From: Flexivirga endophytica
Lineage (GTDB): Bacteria; Actinomycetota; Actinomycetes; Actinomycetales; Dermatophilaceae
Direction of reading: 5' to 3'
Assembly (NCBI RefSeq): GCF_014640635.1
Contig: NZ_BMHI01000005.1
Coordinates: 310,001-374,000 of the forward strand
Length of the DNA stretch: 64,000 bases
In this document: piece after piece, positions 34,559-43,843 of the stretch
Layout of the letters: each line of letters opens with the position of its first letter
How positions within the stretch are numbered: the first letter of the stretch is position 1
Notes under the pieces: generated by a model
Seen by the model: the letters and a program-made list of their open reading frames with translations, nothing else
What the model was told of the DNA's origin: nothing
Databases searched by the model: none
Position numbers and translations under genes: made by a program

Positions 34559-35098
34559 ATGAGCGAGAAGCAATCCGCCCGGACGGACCGTATCTCCGCA
34601 GATCTCGCCGAGGTCCTCGCGCCGTTGGACCTGCTGGTCGAAGACGTCACCGTTATGCCCGCGGGCAAGCGGCGCTTGGTGCGCGTGCTGGTCGATCGCG
34701 ACCTGCCCGCCGATACGGATCCCACCGCCGCGGTCCCGCCACTGGACCTCGATCAGGTCGCCGACGTGACCCGGTTGGTCAGCGACCGGCTCGACGAGAC
34801 GGACGCGATGGGGGAGCACGCCTATGTTCTCGAGGTCAGCTCACCGGGCACCGACCGTCCGCTGACGCTGCCGCGGCACTTCCGGCGCAACGTCGGCCGG
34901 CTGATCGAACTCTCGGTGCCCGACGCCGAGCCGGTCACCGGCCGGATCACCCGCGCTGACGACGCCGGTTTCACATTGACGGTGACCGGTAAGAAGGGCG
35001 CCACCAGCGAGCAGGCCTTCTCGTATGACGACGGCCTGCACGGCGCCGTGCAGGTCGAGTTCAATCGCAGCAGCGACACCACCGGAGAGGACCACTGA
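34559..35098 (+). CDS. rimP: ribosome maturation factor RimP
   Basis: A 179-residue 30S maturation factor. The N-terminal alpha/beta domain contains [20 protein letters not shown] and [20 protein letters not shown], and the family signature [15 protein letters not shown] is intact. A C-terminal SH3-like barrel with [11 protein letters not shown] and [15 protein letters not shown] completes it. The frame is open upstream to 34001, but ATG 34559, with CAGGAG about 12 nt away and a closer AGGA, gives the expected N terminus. The last base of its TGA is the first of the nusA ATG. Confidence 0.95.
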   Translation: MSEKQSARTDRISADLAEVLAPLDLLVEDVTVMPAGKRRLVRVLVDRDLPADTDPTAAVPPLDLDQVADVTRLVSDRLDETDAMGEHAYVLEVSSPGTDRPLTLPRHFRRNVGRLIELSVPDAEPVTGRITRADDAGFTLTVTGKKGATSEQAFSYDDGLHGAVQVEFNRSSDTTGEDH

Positions 35099-36108
35099 TG
35101 GACATCGACATGGCCGCGTTGCGCGCATTGGAGCGCGAGCGGGACATCCCGATGGACGTGATCGTGCCCGCCATCGAGCAGGCACTGCTGACGGCGTATC
35201 ACCGGGAGGACGGCACCTACCGCAATGCGCGCGTGGAGTTGGACCGCAAATCCGGTCACGTCGTCGTCTGGGCGCGCGAGGATGCTCCGGTCGACGAGGA
35301 GGGCAATCGCGGCGAGCCCGGACCCGAGTTCGACGACACCCCGAGCGACTTCGGACGCGTCGCCGCGGCGACGGCCCGCCAGGTCATCGTGCAGCGGATG
35401 CGTGATGTGGAGGACGAGGCGATCCTCGGCGACTTCCGCGGCCGCGAGGGCGACATCGTCGCCGGCGTCATCCAGCAGTCCAGTGACCCGCACGCGGTGC
35501 ACGTCGACTTCGGCACCGTCGAGGGGCTGTTGCCGTCGGCCGAGCAGGTTCCGGGGGAGCGCTACGTCCATGGTGAGCGGCTGCGTGCCTATGTCGTGAG
35601 CGTCAAGCGCGGACCCAAGGGACCGCAGATCATGCTCTCGCGCAAGCACCCCAACCTGGTCCGCAAGCTCTTCGCGCTCGAGGTGCCCGAGATCGCCGAC
35701 GGCACCGTCGAGATCTCGGCGCTGGCGCGCGAGGCGGGGCATCGCAGCAAGATCGCGGTCCACGGCAAGCAGCAGGGGGTCAACGCAAAGGGCGCCTGCA
35801 TCGGCCCGATGGGCTCGCGCGTGCGCGCAGTGATGACCGAGCTGCGGGGCGAGAAGATCGACATCGTCGACTTCTCCGAGGACCCCGCGCAGTTCATCGC
35901 CGCGGCGTTGTCCCCGTCCCGGGTGGAGTCGGTCGACATCATCGACGACCGTGCGCGGTCGGCTCGCGTCGTCGTGCCGGACTTCCAGTTGAGCCTCGCG
36001 ATCGGCAAGGAGGGCCAGAACGCCCGCCTCGCCGCGAAGCTCACCGGCTGGCGTATCGACATCCGACCGGACACCGACGCCCCCGGCGATGCCGGGGTAA
36101 CCGACTGA
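35098..36108 (+). CDS. nusA: transcription termination/antitermination factor NusA
   Basis: A 336-residue RNA-polymerase-binding factor, the short actinobacterial form without C-terminal acidic repeats. The N-terminal domain is followed by S1 (from about residue 115, [20 protein letters not shown]) and two KH domains with [17 protein letters not shown] and [20 protein letters not shown]. It directly overlaps rimP, as in most bacteria, and is followed 13 nt later by ylxR. Confidence 0.97.
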   Translation: MDIDMAALRALERERDIPMDVIVPAIEQALLTAYHREDGTYRNARVELDRKSGHVVVWAREDAPVDEEGNRGEPGPEFDDTPSDFGRVAAATARQVIVQRMRDVEDEAILGDFRGREGDIVAGVIQQSSDPHAVHVDFGTVEGLLPSAEQVPGERYVHGERLRAYVVSVKRGPKGPQIMLSRKHPNLVRKLFALEVPEIADGTVEISALAREAGHRSKIAVHGKQQGVNAKGACIGPMGSRVRAVMTELRGEKIDIVDFSEDPAQFIAAALSPSRVESVDIIDDRARSARVVVPDFQLSLAIGKEGQNARLAAKLTGWRIDIRPDTDAPGDAGVTD

Positions 36109-36121
36109 CTGCGGTAGGCTG

Positions 36122-36451
36122 ATGGTGAGCGGTCGCACGCGAGGCCGCCGCACCCCACCTGTCACCGCAACCCGGCATGCCGGGCTGCGGACCTGTGTGG
36201 GATGTCGGACTCGCGACGAACGATCAGCATTGCTACGGGTGGTCGCACTCGTCGGGAATGACGCAGCGCAGACGGATGTTTCGCTGCTCGTGCCCGATGG
36301 AGGTGGCCGTTTGCCGGGCCGCGGGGCCTGGCTGCATCCCCGGCCGGACTGTCTCGACAAGGCGGACCAGCGGCGAGCATTTCCCCGTGCGTTACGGATC
36401 ACCCACGCGGTGGACCTCACGCCGGTCAGGGAGTGGATCGCCGGGCGATGA
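36122..36451 (+). CDS. YlxR-family RNA-binding protein (RnpM-like)
   Basis: 109 residues. The DUF448/YlxR core shows GLRTCVGCRTRDERSALLRV, containing the conserved CVGCR, and the family motif LPGRGAWLHPRPDC. A homologue in Bacillus subtilis binds RNase P RNA and modulates its activity. Position between nusA and infB is the conserved one. The start is uncertain: ATG 36122 has no good ribosome site, and TAGGCT at 36115-36120 is too close to be a standard promoter. The gene is immediately followed by an 8-bp hairpin. Confidence 0.9.
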   Translation: MVSGRTRGRRTPPVTATRHAGLRTCVGCRTRDERSALLRVVALVGNDAAQTDVSLLVPDGGGRLPGRGAWLHPRPDCLDKADQRRAFPRALRITHAVDLTPVREWIAGR

Positions 36452-36455
36452 AGCC

Positions 36456-36476
36456 CGTCATACATCCCGTATGACG
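36456..36476. terminator. short hairpin after ylxR, possible attenuator
   Basis: CGTCATAC - ATCCC - GTATGACG, 8-bp arms and 5-nt loop, 4 nt after the ylxR stop. It consists of two inverted copies of the GTATGNCG octamer. A full terminator here would cut infB from its operon, so partial attenuation or no transcriptional role is more likely. Confidence 0.45.
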
Positions 36477-36653
36477 AGTGAACTGTGACACGTGGACGGT
36501 GACGTCCGCGCTGGCAACAACGACCGAAGGCGGGTTTTGACGCTGATGAGCACCCGATGAGTACTCAGCGATGAAGCACCCAAACTGGCGGTTCGTGCTG
36601 CCCGGCTGACTTGGCCGGCCGACCCGGACCGCCGCAATCCGACAAGGAGAAGT

Positions 36654-39533
36654 GTGGCTAAGGTTCGGGTTCACGAGCTCGCGAAAGAGCTCGGAATGCC
36701 AAGCAAGGATCTGCTTGCCTACCTCAAGGAGCAGGGCGAGTTCGTCAAGACGGCGAGCTCGACCATCGAGGCTCCGGTAGTGCGCAAGATCAAGGAAAAT
36801 CCTCCCGCCGGCGCAGGTGCCGACGATGGAGCGACCGAGAAGAAGACTCCGGCCAAGAAGGCGACTCCCACGCCGCCGACCGCCGAGAAGTCGAGCTCGA
36901 CCACGACGACGGCGCCCACGGCGCCGGCCCCGAAGGCTGCCCCGCAGCCGGGTCCCAAGCCCGGTCCGAAGGCTGCCCCCAAGCCGGCACCCGAGGCTCC
37001 GGCGGCAACACCGGCTCCGGCACCCGAGAAGGCGACCCCTGCTCCGGCACCGGCCGCCAAGCCGGAGACCCCGGCAGCTTCCGCCCCGGCAGCTTCCGCG
37101 CCGGCAGCTCCGGCGGCGCGTGCCTCAGGTCCGCGTCCGGCCGCTCCCGGTCCGCGACCGGAGCGTCAGCAGGGTTCGCAGCGTTCCGGTGGTGGCCGCG
37201 GAGGCGCTCCGCGTCCGGGCGCCCCGCGCCCGGGCAACAACCCGTTCTCCTCGAGCCAGGGCATGCGCTCGGGTGGCCCGGCTCGTCCGGGCAACAACCC
37301 GTTCGCGCCCAGCCAGGGCATGCCGCGTCCGGCCTCCGGCCGTGGCGGTGCGGGCGGCGCCGCTGGCCCGCGTCCGGGCGCTCCGCGTCCCGGTGGCACC
37401 GGTGCTGCCGGTGCACGTCCGGCGGCCGCTCCGCGTCCCGGAGGTGCTGGTGCACCTCGCCCCAACCCGGGCATGATGCCCGACCGCGCAGCGGTCCGCC
37501 CCGGTGAGCGTCCGGCCCGTGGCCGTGGCGGTCCCGGTGGTGGACCCGGCGGTGCTCGCGGTGGTGGCTTCCGTCCTGGTGGCGGTCGTGGCCCAGGTGG
37601 CCGCGGCGGCACGCAGGGTGCGTTCGGTCGAGGCGGCGGAAAGGTCCGCGGTCGCAAGTCGAAGCGCGCGAAGCGTCAAGAGTTCGAGCAGATGCAGGCG
37701 CCGTCCGTCGGCGGTGTGACTGTTCCGCGCGGTGACGGTTCGACCGTGGTCCGGATGCGTCGCGGTGCGTCGCTGACCGACTTCGCCGACCGCATCGACG
37801 CCAACCCGGCGTCGCTGGTGACGGTGCTCTTCCACCTCGGCGAGATGGCCACGGCCACCCAGTCGCTGGACGAGGACACCTTTGCGCTGCTCGGCTCCGA
37901 GCTCGGCTACAACATCCAGATCGTCTCGCCGGAGGAGGAGGAGAAGGAGCTGTTCGACTCCTTCAACATCGACCTCGAGGCCGAGGAAGAGGATGACGAC
38001 CTCAAGCCGCGTCCGCCGGTCGTGACCGTCATGGGTCACGTCGACCACGGTAAGACCCGGTTGCTGGACGCCGTTCGTCACGCGGACGTGCAGTCCGGTG
38101 AGGCCGGCGGCATCACGCAGCACATCGGTGCTTACCAGGTGCATGTGGAGCACGAGGGCAACGACCGCGCGATCACCTTCATCGACACCCCGGGTCACGA
38201 GGCATTCACCGCCATGCGTGCTCGTGGTGCGAAGGTCACCGACATCGCGATCCTGGTCGTGGCCGCCGACGACGGCGTCATGCCGCAGACGGTGGAGGCG
38301 CTCAACCACGCACAGGCCGCCGGTCTGCCGATCGTGGTCGCGGTCAACAAGATCGACGTCGACGGTGCCAACCCCGACAAGGTCCGTCAGCAGTTGACCG
38401 AATACAACCTCATCGCCGAGGAGTACGGCGGCGACACGATGTTCGTCGAGGTCTCGGCCAAGCAGGCCGCGAACATCGACGGGCTGCTCGAGGCTGTGCT
38501 GCTGACCGCGGATGCGGCGCTGGACCTGCGTGCCAACCCGGACCGCCCCGCCCAGGGCGTCGCGATCGAGGCCAACCTGGACCGCGGACGCGGTTCAGTC
38601 GCAACGGTGTTGGTGCAGCAGGGCACGCTGCGGGTCGGTGACGGCATCGTGGCCGGCACCGCGCACGGACGTGTCCGCGCCATGCTCGACGAGCACGGCA
38701 ACAACGTCTACGAGGCGACGCCGTCACGTCCGGTACAGGTGACCGGTCTGGCGTCGGTGCCGCGTGCGGGTGACACCTTCGTGGTGGCCCCGGACGACCG
38801 CACCGCCCGGCAGATCGCCGAGAAGCGTGAGGCTGCCGACCGGCAGGCCGCGCTGGCGAAGGTTCGCAAGCGGATCAGCCTGGAGGACCTCAACGAGCAG
38901 CTCGAGGCCGGCAAGATCGAGACCCTCAACCTCATCCTCAAGGGTGACGTGTCCGGTTCGGTCGAAGCTCTCGAGGACGCGCTGCTGCAGATCGATGTCG
39001 GCGACGACGTGGACCTGCGGATCATCGACCGTGGCGTCGGCGCCATCACGATGAACAACATCAACCTTGCGGTCGCCTCGGATGCGGTGATCATCGGCTT
39101 CAACGTGCGAGCCGAGGGTCAGAACGCCGAGTATGCCGACAAGGAGGGCGTCGAGATCCGCTACTACTCGGTGATCTACCAGGCCATCGAGGAGATCGAG
39201 CAGGCGCTGAAGGGCATGCTCAAGCCGGAGTACGAAGAGGTCGAGCTCGGCACTGCGGAGATCCGCGAGATCTTCCGGTCCAGCAAGTTCGGCAACATCG
39301 CCGGTTCGATCGTCCGGTCCGGCGAGATCAAGCGTGGCTCGAAGGCGCGGATCACCCGCGACGGGAAGGTCGTGTCCGAGAACGTCGAGGTCGCCGGTCT
39401 GCGGCGCTTCAAGGACGACGTCACCGAGGTCCGCGAGGGCTTCGAGTGCGGTATCAACCTCGGGTCCTACAACGACCTGCAGTTGGGCGACCTGATCGCG
39501 ACATACGAGATGCGCGAGAAGCCCCGCGACTGA
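36654..39533 (+). CDS. infB: translation initiation factor IF-2
   Basis: A 959-residue GTPase placing initiator tRNA on the 30S subunit. An N-terminal IF2_N helical domain ([20 protein letters not shown]) is followed by a very long Ala/Pro/Lys then Gly/Arg/Pro-rich linker (about residues 50-340) with repeats [13 protein letters not shown] and [14 protein letters not shown] second IF2_N subdomain is near 370. The GTPase domain starts with GHVDHGKT at residue 461, then [15 protein letters not shown] and NKID. Domains II, III and IV follow. The GTG start is preceded by AAGGAG at 6 nt. The first 2.5 kb contain no GTATGNCG octamer, unlike most of the window. Confidence 0.97.
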   Translation: MAKVRVHELAKELGMPSKDLLAYLKEQGEFVKTASSTIEAPVVRKIKENPPAGAGADDGATEKKTPAKKATPTPPTAEKSSSTTTTAPTAPAPKAAPQPGPKPGPKAAPKPAPEAPAATPAPAPEKATPAPAPAAKPETPAASAPAASAPAAPAARASGPRPAAPGPRPERQQGSQRSGGGRGGAPRPGAPRPGNNPFSSSQGMRSGGPARPGNNPFAPSQGMPRPASGRGGAGGAAGPRPGAPRPGGTGAAGARPAAAPRPGGAGAPRPNPGMMPDRAAVRPGERPARGRGGPGGGPGGARGGGFRPGGGRGPGGRGGTQGAFGRGGGKVRGRKSKRAKRQEFEQMQAPSVGGVTVPRGDGSTVVRMRRGASLTDFADRIDANPASLVTVLFHLGEMATATQSLDEDTFALLGSELGYNIQIVSPEEEEKELFDSFNIDLEAEEEDDDLKPRPPVVTVMGHVDHGKTRLLDAVRHADVQSGEAGGITQHIGAYQVHVEHEGNDRAITFIDTPGHEAFTAMRARGAKVTDIAILVVAADDGVMPQTVEALNHAQAAGLPIVVAVNKIDVDGANPDKVRQQLTEYNLIAEEYGGDTMFVEVSAKQAANIDGLLEAVLLTADAALDLRANPDRPAQGVAIEANLDRGRGSVATVLVQQGTLRVGDGIVAGTAHGRVRAMLDEHGNNVYEATPSRPVQVTGLASVPRAGDTFVVAPDDRTARQIAEKREAADRQAALAKVRKRISLEDLNEQLEAGKIETLNLILKGDVSGSVEALEDALLQIDVGDDVDLRIIDRGVGAITMNNINLAVASDAVIIGFNVRAEGQNAEYADKEGVEIRYYSVIYQAIEEIEQALKGMLKPEYEEVELGTAEIREIFRSSKFGNIAGSIVRSGEIKRGSKARITRDGKVVSENVEVAGLRRFKDDVTEVREGFECGINLGSYNDLQLGDLIATYEMREKPRD

Positions 39534-39547
39534 TGCAAGGCTGCTCT

Positions 39548-39634
39548 GATTGAGCGGCATACGCACGCATTGAGCGGCACACCGGTTCAGCCCGAATCGG
39601 TGTGCCGCTCAATGCATTGGTATGCCGGTCGATC
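39548..39634. repeat. 87-nt imperfect inverted repeat after infB
   Basis: Arms of 41 nt (39548-39588 and 39594-39634) around the loop AGCCC. The inner 22 bp (39567-39588 against 39594-39615) pair fully with one G-U; the outer parts carry about five mismatches. Each arm contains one octamer copy. The left arm also contains ATTGAGCGGCA twice, 20 nt apart. It can act as the infB-operon terminator, but is far longer than needed for that. Confidence 0.7.
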
Positions 39635-39660
39635 GCCAGGCCGTATGCCAGGCTGTGGGT

Positions 39661-40551
39661 ATGCGATTCGGACTGGTCGGCACCGGCTATTGGGCACGCG
39701 AGACACACGGGCCCGGCATACAGGCATCGAGCAACGAGTTGGTCGGACTGTGGGGACGCGACCCGGCAAAGGCAGCAGAGGCAGCGGAAATCCTTGGCGT
39801 CGAAGCATTTTCGAGTCATGACGCATTGCTCGACGCTGTCGAGGCCGTGTCGTATGCCGTGCCGCCCGACGTGCAGGCACCATTGGCACTCGACGCGGCG
39901 CGCGCCGGCAAGCACCTGCTGCTGGACAAGCCGGTCGCACTTGACGCGGAAGTCGCACGAGAGCTGCGGGCTGCCGCAAAGGCATCCGGGTCACGGTCGG
40001 TGGTGTTCTTCACCGCGCGATACACGCCCGAAACGCGTTCCTGGCTGGCCGAATTGGCCGCCGAGGATCAGTGGCGCGGATCGTGGACCGAGTGGATCGC
40101 GGCCAACCAGCGGCCGGAGAGTCCCTACAAGGACTCGCCGTGGCGACAGCGGGAGGGCGCGCTCTGGGATCTCGGACCGCATCTGCTCGGCACGCTCGTC
40201 CCGGCGCTCGGACCGGTCGACGCCGTCGTGGCGGTAGCGGGCGTCGGCGATGCCGTGCACCTGACACTGACCCATGAGACGGGCGCGGTGAGCACGGCGA
40301 CCATCGCCCTCTGGGGGCCGCCTGCGGCATACACCTGGGGGATACGCATGTGGGGTGAGTCGGGCATCAGCGCCGCGCCGCCCCGGTCGACCTCCGCGCC
40401 GCTGGCCCTCGCGACGGCGGCCGACGAGCTCGCGTCCGCAGCGTCCGAGGGACGTGAGCACCCGCTCGGACTCGACTTCGGCGTCCGGGTCGTCGAGCTA
40501 CTCGCAGACGCCGCAAGACAATTGGGCCGCGGTCCGGCCGACGGCGCCTGA
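39661..40551 (+). CDS. Gfo/Idh/MocA-family oxidoreductase
   Basis: A 296-residue predicted NAD(P)-dependent dehydrogenase. The N-terminal Rossmann motif GLVGTGYWARETHGPGI is followed by KHLLLDKPVALDAEVAREL, where LDKP replaces the common EKP catalytic Lys-Pro, and ALWDLGPHLLGTLV, the usual DxxxH-like segment. At 296 residues it is somewhat shorter than the typical 330-390. Substrate, probably a sugar or inositol derivative, is unknown. The ATG at 39661 lies 6 nt after CAGGCT, a weak leaderless -10. The gene begins just 26 nt after the long inverted repeat. Confidence 0.83.
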   Translation: MRFGLVGTGYWARETHGPGIQASSNELVGLWGRDPAKAAEAAEILGVEAFSSHDALLDAVEAVSYAVPPDVQAPLALDAARAGKHLLLDKPVALDAEVARELRAAAKASGSRSVVFFTARYTPETRSWLAELAAEDQWRGSWTEWIAANQRPESPYKDSPWRQREGALWDLGPHLLGTLVPALGPVDAVVAVAGVGDAVHLTLTHETGAVSTATIALWGPPAAYTWGIRMWGESGISAAPPRSTSAPLALATAADELASAASEGREHPLGLDFGVRVVELLADAARQLGRGPADGA

Positions 40552-40555
40552 GCGG

Positions 40556-41530
40556 TCAGTCGCCCGTCGTCAGGACGATCTTGCCGAAGCTGTCGCCGGC
40601 AGCGAGCCGCTCGAACGCGGCCCGCGCCTGCCCGAGCGGCAGCGTCTGATCAATGACGGGCGAGATGCCTTCCCGTGCAACGAAATCGACGAGTCGACGC
40701 ATTTCGGGCAACGACCCCATGGTCGAACCGATCACCCGCAGCTGCTTGAAGAAGATCTTGGTCAGCTCGGCCTTCTCCGGTGCGTCCCCGGAGGTCGCTC
40801 CGCAGATGACGATCGTGCCGCCGGGGTTGAGCGAGTTGACCGAGTGGCTCCAGGTCGCCGCACCCACCGACTCCATCACGGCGTTGACCCGCTCCGGCAA
40901 CCGCTCGCCACTGGCGAACGCGCGGTCCGCGCCGAGCTCGACGGCCTGGGCGCCGCGTGCCTCGTCGCGCGACGTCACCCACATCCGTAGCCCCGCGGCG
41001 GATCCGAGCTGCACCAGCGCGGTGGAAACGCCACCGCCGGCGCCCTGCACCAGCACCGTGTCGCCGGGGGAGACGCCGGCATTGCTGAACAGCATCCGGT
41101 ATGCCGTGAGCCACGCCGTGGACAAGCAGCCCGCCAGCTCCCAGGACATCCCGTCCGGCTTGGGCACCAGGTGGTTGGTCGGGACGACGACCTGCTCGGC
41201 GAGTGTGCCGTCATACAGCTCGGACAGGAGTGTCCGGCGCGGGTCGAGTGTCTCGTCGCCCGACCACCCGGGGCTCGGTATGACGCTGTGCAGGATCACC
41301 TCGCGACCGTCGTCGGTGACGCCTGCGCCGTCGCAGCCGAGAACCATCGGTAGCTTGTCCTCGCCGAGCCCGACCCCCTGCAGGGACCACAGGTCGTGCC
41401 GGTTGAGGGCCGCCGCGCGCAGGTGCACGCGCGCCCAGCCGTCCGGCACCTCCGGATCGGGCCGCTCGCCCACCTCGAGTGCACTGAGCGGATCGTTGCG
41501 GTCGAGTCGGGCGGCATACGCGGCAAGCAT
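40556..41530 (-). CDS. zinc-type/quinone oxidoreductase (MDR superfamily)
   Basis: A 324-residue medium-chain dehydrogenase/reductase. The N-terminal GroES-like domain has VHLRAAALNRHDLWSLQG and VLGCDGAGVTDDG. The Rossmann domain is introduced by GDTVLVQGAGGGVSTALVQL, and VVPTNHLVPKPDGMSWELAG is typical. The structural-zinc cysteine cluster is absent, which fits an NADPH-dependent quinone reductase or enoyl reductase rather than a true alcohol dehydrogenase. ATG 41530 is 6 nt after TAGGGT. It is convergent with the Gfo/Idh gene, 4 nt apart. Confidence 0.88.
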   Translation of the reverse strand: MLAAYAARLDRNDPLSALEVGERPDPEVPDGWARVHLRAAALNRHDLWSLQGVGLGEDKLPMVLGCDGAGVTDDGREVILHSVIPSPGWSGDETLDPRRTLLSELYDGTLAEQVVVPTNHLVPKPDGMSWELAGCLSTAWLTAYRMLFSNAGVSPGDTVLVQGAGGGVSTALVQLGSAAGLRMWVTSRDEARGAQAVELGADRAFASGERLPERVNAVMESVGAATWSHSVNSLNPGGTIVICGATSGDAPEKAELTKIFFKQLRVIGSTMGSLPEMRRLVDFVAREGISPVIDQTLPLGQARAAFERLAAGDSFGKIVLTTGD

Positions 41531-41536
41531 GTCTCC

Positions 41537-41542
41537 ACCCTA
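41537..41542 (-). promoter_or_regulatory. -10 box, leaderless start of the MDR gene
   Basis: On the minus strand TAGGGT, 6 nt, then ATG at 41530. Confidence 0.5.
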
Positions 41543-41559
41543 CGAGCCGGACCGCCGGT

Positions 41560-42783
41560 TCAGTGGCCCGTGGGACGAGCGACGCCGCGCAGCAACCACC
41601 AGCGGGCCGCCAGTCCCGCCAGCAGCGCCCAGAAAGCGGCTTCGATGCCGCCGATGGTCGTGCCCGAGGCGGCCACGACCAGGGTGAGGACCGCCGCCGT
41701 CGTCTCTGCGACCCCGGCGTTTCCGGGTCCTCGCCCGCCCAGCGCACCCTGCAGAGCGCCGCTCAACGCCCCGAGCAGTGCGAGCCCGGCGACGGTCTCG
41801 ATGACCCCGGACGGTGCCAGCGTCACCAGCGTGGTGAGCGCGGCGGAGGAGAGGCCGAGCGCGAGGTAGGTGATGCCGCTGGAGGTTGCTGCCAACCATC
41901 GACGAGTGGTGTCCGGTCCGGCATCTGGCCCCGCGGCCAATGCGGCGCTGATCGCCGCCAGATTGATCGTGTGACCACCCGCTGGAGCGCCGAGCACCGT
42001 ACCGGCGCCGGTGACCAGCATGCTGGGGCGCCACGGCACGGTGTAGCCGAAGCCGCGGATCACCGCGACGCCGGGAATGTTCTGTGAGGCCATCGTGACG
42101 ACGTAGAGAGGGAGAGCGATGCCGAGCACGGCCTGCACCGACAGTTGTGGCGCGACCAGCGCGAGTGCGGGCAGCATCCGGTGATCGCCGAACGACGTTC
42201 CGGTGCGGGCAAGTTCGACGCCGATCACGATGCTCGCCGCGAGGAAGGCGCCCGGCACGGCCCACCGGGGTGCGATGCGCACGAGGACGAGCCAGACGAG
42301 GATCACCGGCAGCACGTCCCACGGATGTATGGCGACGGCGCGCACGGGCTCCAGGCACAACGGCAGCAGCACGCCGGCCAGCATCGCCTGCGCGATGGTC
42401 GTCGGGATGCGCGCGATCAGGTCGGCCAATCCCGACCAGAGCCCGGTCGCGACGATGAGGATTCCCGTGATGGCGAAGGCACCGGTCGCCGCCGGCCAAC
42501 CTCCCGACACTGCACCGGACCCCGCGAGCAGTGCCGCGCCAGGCGTGGACCAGGCAATGGTGATGGGGATCCGGAAACGTGTTGCCAGGGCTATCGCGGC
42601 GAGGCCTTGCAGCATCGTCACCGCGAGCAGGCCTGAAGCCGCTTGCGCAGGGCTGGCACCCACAGCGCGCAGGCCGGTGAGCACGACGGCGAAGGAGCTG
42701 GTGAATCCCACGAGCGCACAGACGATTCCGGCGATGACCGGGGTTGCGGAGTCGCTGCGTTGCGCGGGTAGAGTGTCGAGCAT
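41560..42783 (-). CDS. BenE-family benzoate/proton symporter
   Basis: A 407-residue polytopic membrane protein with about twelve hydrophobic segments. The BenE signatures are IPITIAWSTPGAALLAG near the N-terminal third, MASQNIPGVAVIRGFGY and PWRPSMLVTGAGTVLGAPAG in the middle. No benzoate catabolic genes are in the window, so the substrate may be another aromatic acid or base-like compound. The ATG at 42783 is chosen as the first sensible start; the frame upstream crosses the divergent regulator. It is divergent from the XRE-cupin regulator with two palindromes between them. Confidence 0.85.
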   Translation of the reverse strand: MLDTLPAQRSDSATPVIAGIVCALVGFTSSFAVVLTGLRAVGASPAQAASGLLAVTMLQGLAAIALATRFRIPITIAWSTPGAALLAGSGAVSGGWPAATGAFAITGILIVATGLWSGLADLIARIPTTIAQAMLAGVLLPLCLEPVRAVAIHPWDVLPVILVWLVLVRIAPRWAVPGAFLAASIVIGVELARTGTSFGDHRMLPALALVAPQLSVQAVLGIALPLYVVTMASQNIPGVAVIRGFGYTVPWRPSMLVTGAGTVLGAPAGGHTINLAAISAALAAGPDAGPDTTRRWLAATSSGITYLALGLSSAALTTLVTLAPSGVIETVAGLALLGALSGALQGALGGRGPGNAGVAETTAAVLTLVVAASGTTIGGIEAAFWALLAGLAARWWLLRGVARPTGH

Positions 42784-42792
42784 GTGCTGTTC

Positions 42793-42821
42793 CGTTCGCG
42801 AAACGTTCTGTTTGCAGAACG
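42793..42821. promoter_or_regulatory. candidate operators between benE-like and XRE-cupin genes
   Basis: TTCGCGAA (42795-42802, a perfect 8-bp palindrome) and CGTTCTG-TTTG-CAGAACG (42804-42821, 7-bp arms). The half-site CGTTC recurs at 42793 and 42804, and inverted at 42817. The region is short enough to control both divergent genes. Confidence 0.55.
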
Positions 42822-42861
42822 CTAGCGCCGACGACCTGTCACCGCGACGAGGGTCCACCAC

Positions 42862-43395
42862 ATGAGCGCAGGCGAGACGTCGGCGGCGGTCGGCGCACGC
42901 ATCCGGGAAGCACGGGAGCGCCGCGGGATCAGCCTGTCCGCACTGGCCCGCGATGCAGGCATCGGCAAGGCCACGCTGTCGCAACTCGAAGCAGGAGAAC
43001 GCAACCCGACGATCGAGACGCTCTACGCGATCTGCGGTCCGCTGGGTGTGCCGTTGTCCGCCTTGGTCGGTGAGGTCGAAGGTTCGCGGGCCGCGGCCGC
43101 GGGCGGGATGCGCACCGTGCTGCTCGACCTGCGCCGTCGGCCGGACGGCACGACGGTCGAGGTCTTCCGCCTCGACTTCCCTGCGGGTGCTCGCCATACG
43201 TCACCGGCACACGGGCGGCAGGTCACCGAGCATCTGGTGGTGACGGGCGGCGCCATACGGGTGCGTATGACGACGTCGCTCCTGGTGCGGGCGGGGGAAT
43301 CGACCACCTGGACCAGCAACCGGAAGCATTCGTATGCCGCGATCGGCGGCCCGGCCGAGGCCGTGCTGGTGATCACGACCCCGGCCGCGGGCTGA
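42862..43395 (+). CDS. XRE-family regulator with C-terminal cupin domain
   Basis: 177 residues. An N-terminal HTH (VGARIREARERRGISLSALA, GIGKATLSQLEAGERNPTIE) is joined to a small cupin beta-barrel (HTSPAHGRQVTEHLVVTGGA, RVRMTTSLLVRAGEST). Such XRE-cupin proteins are small-molecule-responsive repressors, usually of an adjacent transporter or enzyme gene, here the BenE-like symporter. The ATG at 42862 has GAGGGT about 9 nt upstream. An inducer related to the transported aromatic compound is inferred from context only. Confidence 0.9.
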   Translation: MSAGETSAAVGARIREARERRGISLSALARDAGIGKATLSQLEAGERNPTIETLYAICGPLGVPLSALVGEVEGSRAAAAGGMRTVLLDLRRRPDGTTVEVFRLDFPAGARHTSPAHGRQVTEHLVVTGGAIRVRMTTSLLVRAGESTTWTSNRKHSYAAIGGPAEAVLVITTPAAG

Positions 43396-43404
43396 GCGAC
43401 TGGC

Positions 43405-43785
43405 TCAGCCCCAGTTCGCGAGATTGGTGATGCAGAAGGGATGACCCGCTGGGTCCAGCAGCACCGTCCAGGTCTCACCGGGCTGCTGCTCCGGCTTGGT
43501 GGCGCCGAGCTCGACGCAGCGCGCCACGGCCGCCTCGACGTCCTCGGCCGCGAGATCCAGGTGGAACTGCTTGTGCCCGTCGTCCGGCCACGACGGTCGC
43601 TGATAGTCGGGTGTCGCGCCGAAGCCGATCCGCTGGTCCCCGTGCTGCAACATCGCGTAACCGTCGCCCTGGGCCGTGATGTCCCAGCCGAGCGCCGCGC
43701 TGTAGAACGTGGCCATCGCGGCGGCGTCGTCGCAATCGATGGTGACCATGCCGATGGAGATGGTCGGCGTGGTGGTGTCGGTCAT
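43405..43785 (-). CDS. VOC-family (glyoxalase/bleomycin-resistance-like) protein
   Basis: A 126-residue vicinal-oxygen-chelate fold protein: ISIGMVTIDCDDAAAMATFY at the start, ALGWDITAQGDGYAML, and the C-terminal TWTVLLDPAGHPFCI. The metal-ligand pattern (an early His is replaced, a later FHLDL His is present) suggests it may not be a canonical glyoxalase I. ATG 43785 follows GAGGAG at 8 nt. It lies between two plus-strand regulators with no obvious partner. Confidence 0.88.
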   Translation of the reverse strand: MTDTTTPTISIGMVTIDCDDAAAMATFYSAALGWDITAQGDGYAMLQHGDQRIGFGATPDYQRPSWPDDGHKQFHLDLAAEDVEAAVARCVELGATKPEQQPGETWTVLLDPAGHPFCITNLANWG

Positions 43786-43830
43786 CTGTGGCTCCTCGAA
43801 ATCGTTGATGGGTCTGTCCGCCCATCCTTC

Positions 43831-43836
43831 TAAGCT
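43831..43836 (+). promoter_or_regulatory. -10 box, leaderless start of the AraC-type gene
   Basis: TAAGCT, 7 nt, then ATG at 43844. Confidence 0.45.
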
Positions 43837-43843
43837 GCCGGGT

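Noticed and set aside
36456-36476. Strong intrinsic terminator between ylxR and infB.
   Set aside because: Only 8 bp, no U tract, and infB is expected to be in the same operon; more likely two inverted octamer copies or a weak attenuator.
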